Shown here: positions 20,994 to 28,920 of the stretch, piece by piece
Numbering within the stretch: position 1 is the stretch's first letter
Layout of the letters: each line of letters opens with the position of its first letter
NCBI GenBank assembly: GCA_033557685.1
Contig: JAWQRN010000491.1
Coordinates: 1-28,920, forward strand
Reading direction: 5' to 3'
DNA length: 28,920 bases
DNA from: Sperchopsis tessellata
Lineage: Eukaryota > Arthropoda > Insecta > Coleoptera > Hydrophilidae
Translations under genes and position numbers: made by a program
Notes under the pieces: model-generated
Database searches by the model: none
Seen by the model: only the letters and a program-made list of their open reading frames with translations
What the model was told of the DNA's origin: nothing

Positions 20994-23750
20994 TCGAGTA
21001 TTTTGTTGAGGAGTAGGGCTGTTCCATATTATACGTAAAATTATACTATCTATAAACGTTTAGTTATCATCTAGTCGACCGGTTTCGAGGCATGGTGCCT
21101 CATCTTCAGGACAAACTAGTTAATCAAGACAATACAATAATGAACAAATGATAAAATGTATCGAGTCAAAAGGCAGTACAACAGATGTATGTATATTATC
21201 AGTAAACGAGTATTCTTTGTTTTAAAACAAAATTCGCTTCATTTTTAAATCGCATTTAATCTTCCCTGGGCATTATGCTTGTGTAAAAATACGTTTTCTC
21301 GGAATGTACTTTCTTCAAGTTATGTCAAAGTCAAATGAGTAATGCCAAATTTGTAAATAGTGTTATATACAGTAGACTTATTTTTACTGAGATGAGATAT
21401 ATAAGTCTTATTTGTGTCGTTTACACCAAATATAAAGTTTTAATAGCAAAATTGAGTAAATAACAAAATTTATCAAAAATTGGGGTTGTACTGTGCTAGT
21501 ACTAAGGTTTTTAAATCTGAAAATTAAAATATTAATCAATTAATAAGATTATCAACGTTTTAGTATCAATACTAAATTTACAAATACCAAATACATATTA
21601 AACTAGATTAAAACAAGTATATCATATATATTTACATCATTGGCAATTGAATTCATATACAAATAAAAAATCATTTGTCTCATGTATAATAAATAATAAC
21701 TTTTAATTTCTTGAAAAGCCTCATACTATAGGTAGCTTACTTGACACATGGTTTTCTAGTTGGTAACTGTAAAACCGTGCAATTTGTAGTTAAATATTTA
21801 TGATTTTGAACTTTTAAGGCTTTTCTAGCCACCTATGGTCTGCTTTTGTAATTGGAGGCGTGTTTCAAATAAATCACCTTAAAATACTGAACTATGATTG
21901 TTACTATGTCATTGTGACATGTGCATTCAGTTACAACATTAGAGCTTTGATGTGTCATAAAATCACGCCTGCTATTACACAACAGAATATAGTATGCAAG
22001 TTACTAGAGTAGGAGTTCAGTCTCTAAACAAATATCTCTGGCTTCAACAGACTGCTTACAAAATTTATTAAAGCATAAAAGGTTTGCTTAGATCTTGAAT
22101 AGTTACATAACATGTTCTTGAATTTGCTCCCAAAAAAGCACAAAATTAATTTTAATTTTTGATTATATTCAGGTACCTAAAATTCTGGCATCTTTGATTT
22201 ATAAACTGCTAAAAACCAAACATTATAAATCGTAAATGAGTTAAAATTTAACATTATTTAATAAAATATAAATCTTAAAGGACATAAATTTTCTAATTTT
22301 TTACGTGTATCTGTTAAATCTATAAAACAGTCGTAGTATTAAGGCAGTAGTTTTATTTAGCCTGGCTAAAATAATTTTCTCAGTAATACAAATTTTATTC
22401 TAAAATATAATGATAGTATGTAATGATTTTTTTTTTTATTTTAAAAATTCATTTAGTCCGTTGTATTGTGCTAGGGTTTTTGTTTCTCATGTCAACTTTT
22501 GGCAAGTTATAATTTAGGTTATTTGTTTTTTTGCAAGAATTATTTTCAATAATAAATAATCCATTTCATAAGTTTCAAAATTAATTCAATGATTTGCTAT
22601 TTTATTTAAATTAGATGATGTGCGATAGTCGAGATGACACTGACAGAAAATATATAAATCACCTTATGTTAACAATTTCAAGTGTTAAATTATTTTTAAC
22701 AATATTTTCTTAACAGTTCTTGAGTCTTTATGTAATAAAGAAATACTAGTATCATATCTTTTATTTTGTGGATTTTTCTATTTTCATCATTTTTAAGATG
22801 TTACATTGAGGGGTGAAAATAAGTCTAGAGAAGTGATATCTCCAATTATGTTATTGGGTTTGTGGGCAAGTAATATCAATTTTCTTTTCAAAATAATATT
22901 CTGCGAATTGCTAAACACGTCTCGAATATTTTTTATCAACTTAGTGCCTTCATAACCTTTTAAGCTAGTAAAACAGTATTGTCAAAAAAAAAAGCGTTTA
23001 TCAAGTTTCGTCACACACTGATAATAATCATTTAATTTTTCAAGTTCTTCTGATGCTTAACGTCCAACTTTTTTCCTAACTTAAAAATCAAAATAACAAC
23101 CACTATGACCCAAATATAAAAACAACATAGTGCGTTAACAGACTCATTGAAATGTTACTTAATATTAAAATACATTATTAAATATTGTATAATCAGTTTC
23201 ATTTATATTCTTGGTATTTTTTTTTGACCATCATAGCCATCCATCTCATTTATACTTTTTTTTTTTGTTTTTAAAGAAAATATATGAAATTTTCAAAGTT
23301 CATGTTGTATTATTAATATACCATAATGTTCAAATTTTATGTTCGAAACTGTAACATTTTGAGTAGAACAATTTTTTACACATGGATGTAAAACTATAAT
23401 TATACATACTTATTTTACATTATGGGAATCAGCCAGTGATTAAACCTAACTATAGCTATATTTGTACGAGATATTTCGGAATATAATAGTTTATTTCTTT
23501 GTCAATTATTTAACAGCGTATCATATTGTATGAAAATTTTATAAAACTAGTTTGATTTAACCACCTAATCGCCCTTTTTATGGGCTAATACCCATTTTTA
23601 AAAATAATTAGCAGCAGCACTGTATGCTTTGTAATATAATTATGTATATATGTTTTGATTATGACGTTAGTTATTTAATGATTATTCTTTATATTTATAC
23701 ATAATAGGGGTGAAATATGGAACACCCCCTACTCCTCATCAATATATTCG
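20994..23750. mobile_element. 2.76-kb non-coding element bounded by 37-bp inverted repeats
   Basis: Left arm 20994-21030 and right arm 23714-23750 are inverted copies sharing GAGGAGTAGGG and TGTTCCATATT, with outer bases CGARTAT..TTG also matching; about 30 of 37 positions agree. The interior is AT-rich with no frame above 60 codons, so the element is non-autonomous or decayed. A hammerhead-like motif sits about 45 bp inside the left arm. It starts 9 bp after the mariner's right end, so one may have inserted next to the other. The family is not identified. Confidence 0.6.
21074..21112 (-). ncRNA. Hammerhead-ribozyme-like motif
   Basis: Read on the minus strand, this has the hammerhead core in order: GUC, CUGAAGA (matching CUGANGA), a 6-bp stem GAGGCA/UGCCUC with a CCA loop, GAAA, then ACCGGU and C. 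The GUC before the core can pair with the GAC after the predicted cleavage site, as stem I. Stem III is the self-complementary ACCGGU, too short for one molecule but able to form between two. One unpaired U lies between CUGAAGA and stem II, which departs from the textbook fold. Such minimal hammerheads are known in Penelope-like and related retroelements. Confidence 0.45.
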
Positions 23751-23907
23751 TTTATATTTATAGTTCTACAACTTTTCAAATATATATACAATTTAAATAG
23801 TTTCCTTCTTATACGCTTCATGTATTAGGCATGTTGCCTGTTACGTAACACAACTTTTTCTTTGTCGCCCTACACTTCTTCCAATGCATCTATTATTTAT
23901 GGCCTTT

Positions 23908-23967
23908 AAGGACAATCTACACCCTATAGGTAGAAGAGGAATGATGATGATGATGAAGGACAATCTA
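23908..23967 (+). mobile_element. Possible 5'-truncated LINE 3' end with (ATG)n tail
   Basis: The repeat AAGGACAATCTA occurs at 23908-23919 and again at 23956-23967. Between them lie 36 bp ending in GAGGAATGATGATGATGATG. A short 3' end with a trinucleotide tail between direct repeats is the usual signature of a heavily truncated non-LTR retrotransposon. The frame through it (HPIGRRGMMMMM) resembles tails of insect LINE ORFs (from memory). Part of the first repeat may belong to the LINE itself. Confidence 0.4.
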
Positions 23968-24163
23968 TCTCTGTCCATCCACTCCACATGCTCTCTCCAC
24001 CTCAATGTATGTCTTCCTTTCTGCTTCTATTTTTTTGTATTATTTTTATTATATATTATAGCCTACTTGAATAAGAGGTTTATGGAATACTTCTAGTGTT
24101 GTAAAACCATAAATATTAAGAATACATAATTATAAAATTGACATCTCTTACAAAATTACAACT

Positions 24164-24238
24164 TATATGTGTATATATATATATATATATGTGTGTATAT
24201 ATATATATATATAAATACATACATATATACATATACAT
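24164..24238. repeat. (TA)n/(TG)n compound microsatellite
   Basis: Runs of TA are interrupted by GTGTGT and fade into ACATAC/ATATAC variants. It is a simple-sequence tract in the large intron. Confidence 0.95.
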
Positions 24239-24357
24239 TGTAGGTAATTAATTTTTTGGGATATGTTGTAAATTTAGAATGTGTTCACTCGAATGGGTAA
24301 AAAATACAAATTAAACACTATCTCAACCATATCTTCAGGTTTTCTGGATGATATTAA

Positions 24358-24655
24358 TGTGTTGGCTTTTCTCTTTTCCGACGTTTCAGTCACCGTTGCA
24401 GGGGACATTATTGAGACATGTAGTTCTAAAATGTGCTAAGTATAGACTAACATGTAACTCTAAAGTACTAGACATAGACTGACTGCACCTAGTACTTCTC
24501 TACGTTTGTCTATACTTTTTAGAGCTGCATTGCTGTCTACACCTAGTACTGTTAAAAGCTAGATGGCAATCTACACAAAGCATTTTTAAGATCTACATGT
24601 CTTGATAATGACTCCTGCAATGGTGGATAAAATGTCTGCAAAAACGCACTGGTAC
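24358..24655. mobile_element. Fold-back element of inverted ~34-bp subrepeats
   Basis: Arms of about 80 bp (24358-24443 and about 24570-24655) are inverted copies, sharing TTGCAGG and AGACATGTAG in the left arm and their complements in the right. Inward from each arm are imperfect ~34-bp units (for example those starting ACATGTAGTTCTAAAA and ACATGTAACTCTAAA), so the element is a head-to-head pair of small tandem arrays. Each outer arm holds a decayed hammerhead-like motif. No coding capacity is present and the family is not identified. Confidence 0.6.
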
Positions 24656-25354
24656 CTCCTTGAAAATCAGATCGTCTTATTCTCAACCAAATAGAGTAAT
24701 TTAAATCCATTCTAAACTACTGCTGTATATGTTGTAATTACTCAATTAGTGTGTCTTAAAACTGCAAAAAAATATATATATATAACTAAAAAAAATTCAA
24801 TTAATTTTGAAGGATCAAACAAAAAGAAAAATATTACAAAATATTGTTATATCTGTGCTTGTTTCACTAAATTCATGAAGAAGTACCCGTTGTTAATAAT
24901 ATTAAATTTTTTAAAATGTTATTTTAACTCACATGAAAAGTTATGAAAATAGGACATTCGCTGTTAGTGAATGAAGTCTCAGATACCCTAAACCTATTGA
25001 AATTAGTTACGTAATAATTTAATGGATTAATTATCTGATTGTAGTAAAAACTAGTCCTCAGACAATAGTCACATTTCTGTATAAAATATTTTATTAAAAA
25101 AGAAATAAAATGTTTAATATCTGATTTTAAAATTGTCGGTGACCCTCTTAACCTTTTAAAAGTAATCAAAATTAATAAAATAATATTTAAAAATAACTAA
25201 AAAAATATAAAAAGCAACAAATAGGAACCCTGTGTATGATCAAAATTTCAAAAAAAGAAACATGTAAATTTGTACATAGAAATCTGATGATGCTCTCTTT
25301 CGAGTTTTTTATTTAATTGAAATCAAAATTGACAATTGGCAAAATAATTCACAG

Positions 25355-25573
25355 TGCCTTGCCTATAAACCCTCCTGTTACGGAACAATTGCCTTGCGAT
25401 TGGTGGGATACAGAATGTGACAAGTCTCTACTTGTGGGCACTTGGAAGCACGGCTATGAAAACTATACCGAGATGCGTGCTGACCCCACCCTGTGCTTCC
25501 TGTCCCGCTGTGGCCCGCCCTCAGCCCGTGACCTCCAGCTGGCTTCTAACACGCAACTTCCCACGCCTGCACT
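25355..25573 (+). CDS. kis: Kismet coding exon 4, partial gene continues downstream
   Basis: The first T completes the Ser codon split by the previous intron (AG|T). The exon reads ALPINPPVTEQLPCDWWDTE, CDKSLLVGTWKHGYENY and MRADPTLCFLSRCG, matching the family's WWDxExDKSLLxGxxKHGYExY and MRADPxLCF segment after the SLIDE region. The acceptor is ATAATTCACAG and the donor GTAAGT from 25574, phase 2. It is 219 nt, a multiple of three with phase 2 at both ends. Its second half is strikingly GC-rich against the surrounding AT-rich DNA. The BRK domains expected for Kismet are not in the window. Confidence 0.95.
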
Positions 25574-28289
25574 GTAAGTAGTTTCTAGCGCCCTCTACAT
25601 GACAAAAGTACACACTACATAATATGGTATATTTGTCTGATCATTTGACATTACTAACTTACAATAAAGGAACATTCTATTGTAACATGATAGTAAGATA
25701 GTAAGTTGTGGTCATTATTCTTTTTTTTTAATCATCAACCATAAGCTTTGCCCTAACTTGGTTTTTTGTTGCATGCAGGTATTATATATATATATATATA
25801 TAAATATATTTAATTTTGTTGCACTTTTCAACGTATTTTTATATACATTTTTAAAGTATTTTTAATGTTCTTGCAGTAAAATGTTCAATTTTAAATTATT
25901 ATTTATTTGGGAATATTTGCTAGTTATCTGTTTTTATAGCATGATAAGGTAATTTATATATTTTTGAGATTGCATTTTTGGACTTATAAATGTTTATAGG
26001 GACTATTTTTGATGTGTTAAATTTGTTATAGATTTGAATTACTTGTTTTATTGTCCGTTATTTATTATTGCAGCTTATATAATTTACGTGTTTTGTTTAT
26101 TACGTAAAGGTAAGAAGAAACAGCCAAGGATCTTTAAGAAATAATCCTCCCGTGTTTCGATAATACTAATTTTTTTATATTCATGAAAAATGTGATTAAA
26201 CAAAGGTTGTGACTTCCAAAATGTAGTCGGTCCAAACTAAAATAAAATGTAAATGCTATTTTCTGCAAAGTAGAAATGTTACAAGCATTCTGGTAAAATA
26301 CGAGAATTTATTATATATTTTATTACACAATGTTTAGCTAGCGAACTAAAAATATGCTAAAAGAATCATAGTAATTGAGAAAAAATGGCAAAAGAAACCA
26401 ATTTACGTAATATTGTACTTGCAACTTGAAAATTATTACAACAAAGAAAACTTGCACTATGAGATGCCTATAGCAGTAACCATGAAATATTTGTGTTGTA
26501 GAGTTAATAATATATTTGTTGAAGCATATCTACTTATTCTTTCTATTTCAAGAACAGATACTATAATGGATATTATAAATTGTGAGCAGTTATTTTAACC
26601 AGTGATAAGCTCATTGAGCTGAAATGAAAATTCCTTAGAAAATTTGTTCCATCGTTAATATTTAACCAACTAATACTTAATGATGAAACTGCTTTGATAC
26701 CACTGCTATTTAATTGTCTCATTTCTATCCACTAACACAGTCAACGATAGGTGGAAGCTGGGCTGTGGGATATTTTCCAAAGAGATTTCATTGGGGATTG
26801 AAAATTTCTGTGACAATTAGAGTCAATTCACTTAAATGTATGTATGAATACTAACATAATCTCTTCAAAAGGTTTTAAAATCCACCATAACGAAATATTT
26901 TAATCTTGATGTTGTTAACTATTAGGGCAATAACTTATATTACTGATTATTTGTGGGGTGAATATTAAAAGAAAGAACAAAATTTCAAAGGAACTTACAT
27001 TTGAACTAAAAAGGCTTTGGCATTTGTTTAAAATATCTGCTTGCAATAGAGAAGCATTTTGCTTCTTTCTATAAATTATCTGTTAGGTTAATCTTCTCAA
27101 CTAGTTAAACAATCATGTAAATTATTTTTTTTATAAATCTTCTTTTCAAATGAAGTACCTAGAGATTTAGTAGGCTTCCAGCAGGACCCAAGATAGATAT
27201 TAAGCATCTTATTAAAATGTTTTAAACGCTTAATAGTAGCAATAGTGGCTTTAGATTACATTAATTTTCTGAAAATATTACTATCTTTTCAAAAGGGAAA
27301 CCAGGTAAGAAACTACCTATTTATGTAATAAATCACTGACAAAATAAGGGGCAAGACAAAGCAAAAGTATTCATTGTATTTAATAGCCACTCATGAGAAT
27401 TGTCTACAACAGGTAGCATTCTTCTGCTTCCTAGAACATATTTGTGAGCAGTTAATCTTCTTTAACCATGTATGGCAAATTCATTGTTCAGTACAATGTA
27501 AATCAAGGTTTTAAATTTAGTAAACAGTGTTTAAGACTTGGGCGCTAGGCCCAAAAATAAAGTTTAAGTGTTTTAGATTGACAACTGGCAGATTAGGGTG
27601 TTGGTCAATGCAAAAGTATTCAAAAGATTAAAAAGGGGCCACACTTCTACCTGCTATGTTAAAACGATTTTTGTTTAGCATATTCAAATTAAACAATTCA
27701 TTATTATGGCTCTTTGTCTTTGGGTAAAAAGAATATGTGGCTTTTAAAGTAAAGAGTATATAATTTTATATTTTAACTAATTTTGACGAGTAAATTGTTA
27801 TTACAAACGACATAAAATCAAATATCACCATGCGAGGACAAATTTTTTTGTTATCTACCAAGCTCAAATCAATTTTTTCATTACATTTTTTATCATCATT
27901 TTTCATATTATTTTCAATCAATAAATCAGGTAAATCAGTTAAATCTGAATTCTAAATATGTAGTGTTTTGACCAAATTGAAAAAGAAGACGTACACGCAT
28001 ATTAGTTTGAAATGGGTAGTATAATGCAATTATGGGTTTTATAAATTTAAAGCACTGATGTCCAATTATGATCTAGTTTTATGATAAATAGTTTAGATTT
28101 AAATTTTAATTATGTGCACTATATGTGGTAAAATTCCCAAATTACAATTAGATCCAACGATAATTTGTTGTTTCCTAAACATTGTATTTTTTCTTTAGAT
28201 GAATTTTTCTTTGAATGAGTTTTTCATCAAATGCTATTTTTCAATGAATAATTTTTTCAAAAATGTTTTTTTATTCAAATAAAATTTAG
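25574..28289 (+). other. Start of the next Kismet intron, no gene seen
   Basis: The donor GTAAGT at 25574 opens a phase-2 intron. No sequence encoding the next conserved segment of the protein was found in any frame to the window end. An (AT)n tract lies at 25781-25808 and degenerate TTTTTCAATGA-like tandem words at about 28196-28282. The 61-codon frame at 26413-26598 has no protein-like signature. Confidence 0.8.
25781..25808. repeat. (AT)n microsatellite
   Basis: Short alternating TA tract inside the intron following coding exon 4. Confidence 0.9.
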
Positions 28290-28321
28290 CACCCGAACTG
28301 AATCCCTATTCAGTTCGGGTG
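28290..28321. repeat. Perfect 14-bp-stem hairpin with 4-nt loop
   Basis: CACCCGAACTGAAT (28290-28303) is followed by CCCT and then its exact complement (28308-28321). Counting a G-T wobble, the stem extends a few bases further to TTAG/TTAA. It is the only GC-richer patch in the surrounding intron. It could be an RNA stem-loop, a transposon end pair or an excision product. Confidence 0.8.
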
Positions 28322-28854
28322 TTAACGTTTAGACTGATATTTCACCTGAAAATTAAATGGTTTATCTTTCCCATATTAGTATACGATAAATTTATTTACT
28401 TCAGTTAATGATTCTTCATAAGTAAACTTCCTTTTTTTGTGTATAAATTATCTCTTAGAAAATTTTTAAATATAATTAAATCACTGAAAAATTCATGATG
28501 TGTTGTCAGTTAACAGACCTATAAAATTTTATTATAGTCAAATTCAACATTTAAAACTAAAATTTGCCATATAGATACTACCTCAATAAAATATAAGATA
28601 AAATACTCTGCAATTATGTTAAACAAAACTGCCTAAATTGAACAATGAATTTACGTATTATTTTTATAAAATGGGTGGTTCACATTGGTTAGAGGTCATT
28701 TTCTTTCAAATGGTCTTAACTGTGGTGATAGTTTAATTTTTAAAAATAATAATAATAAAATATTTTATATGTATTGAAAGAGAAAAGAAATGTATCTTCG
28801 AAAAGTCTACAAGTAAAAATAAATAGTTTTAATATAATGGCCTTCACATCTCAA
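28322..28854. other. Intronic AT-rich sequence, nothing recognised
   Basis: No gene, RNA or clear repeat is seen apart from a short AAT trinucleotide run near 28746-28757. Confidence 0.7.
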
Positions 28855-28920
28855 GAATATAAAACTCTATATATATGCTTAGATTTGTGGCTTCTTTTTT
28901 ATATATGGAGTTTTATATTC
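28855..28920. ncRNA. 21-bp hairpin at the window edge (candidate)
   Basis: GAATATAAAACTC plus TATATATA (28855-28875) is matched by its inverted copy at 28900-28920. There is one difference, which is a U-G wobble in RNA on this strand. The loop is 24 nt. The arms end exactly at the window edge, so the true stem may be longer. It could be an miRNA-like precursor or the two ends of a tiny MITE. Confidence 0.4.

Larger units (their letters stand above)
16420..25354 (+). other. 8.9-kb Kismet intron with mobile-element load
   Basis: A phase-2 intron runs from GTAAGA to the acceptor ATAATTCACAG. About 2 kb near the start (17356-19934) has no recognisable gene. Items listed separately are a hairpin, a mariner derivative, a 2.76-kb inverted-repeat element, a ribozyme-like motif, a possible LINE 3' scar, a TA microsatellite and a fold-back element. 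Short frames such as 17792-18052 and 18130-18321 lack any protein signature. The stretch 24656-25354 is AT-rich with no feature seen. Confidence 0.9.

Noticed and set aside
7045..25573. Kismet as a processed retrocopy because of the giant intronless exon
   Set aside because: Three downstream introns have canonical GT-AG borders and correct phases, and the frame is intact throughout.
26413..26598. 61-codon frame downstream of coding exon 4 as the next Kismet exon
   Set aside because: It has no similarity to the conserved segment expected next and lacks suitable splice borders.
28196..28282. Degenerate ~15-bp TTTTTCAATGA tandem array
   Set aside because: Too divergent and AT-rich to separate from chance; mentioned only within the intron description.

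Overview
The window is AT-rich nuclear DNA from an animal, most likely an insect. It holds spliced introns, (AT)n microsatellites, several decayed Tc1/mariner elements and one very long protein-coding exon. The single recognisable host gene lies on the + strand and encodes the CHD6/7/8/9-class chromatin remodeller, called Kismet in insects. The insect assignment comes from the protein's character and the repeat types; I cannot name the species.

Layout. Positions 1-6992 are non-coding: a terminal (AT)n tract, old repeats of a GCTGTGGAGTC family, two adjacent mariner-type transposase relics (about 4125-5190) and a ~190-bp direct duplication (5570/6441). A 3' splice acceptor at 6991-6992 opens an exon with 52 nt of leader containing three upstream ATGs. 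The Kismet ORF starts at 7045 and runs without an intron for 2743 codons to 15273. Three more coding exons follow: 15333-15619, 16330-16419 and 25355-25573. The introns between them are 59, 710 and 8935 bp. The last exon ends in a phase-2 donor and no further exon was recognised before the window ends, so the protein is incomplete here (2941 codons plus 2 nt). The BRK domains and the C-terminus must lie downstream.

The protein reads in order: LFGEDG-containing N-terminus, about 1300 residues of P/Q/H/S/N-rich low complexity (with two minisatellite-coded His-Pro blocks and a Q/N-rich block), a conserved short helical block, an AT-hook-like basic stretch, a Lys-Glu-Pro repeat, a TPPPSPP/KRRSARNT block, two chromodomains (the first split by a charged insert), a complete SNF2 ATPase, and SANT/SLIDE-like segments that continue into the small exons.

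The large intron and the flanks carry the non-genic structure worth a second look: a TIR-bounded mariner deletion derivative with TA flanks (19935-20984), an abutting 2.76-kb inverted-repeat element (20994-23750) with a hammerhead-ribozyme-like motif on the minus strand (21074-21112), a fold-back element of inverted ~34-bp subrepeats ending in two decayed relatives of that motif (24358-24655), and three compact hairpins (17251-17355, 28290-28321, 28855-28920). An unexplained stop-free antisense segment sits in the 710-bp intron. No new multi-gene system is visible; the best candidates for novelty are the ribozyme-like and hairpin elements and the exon architecture of the gene.
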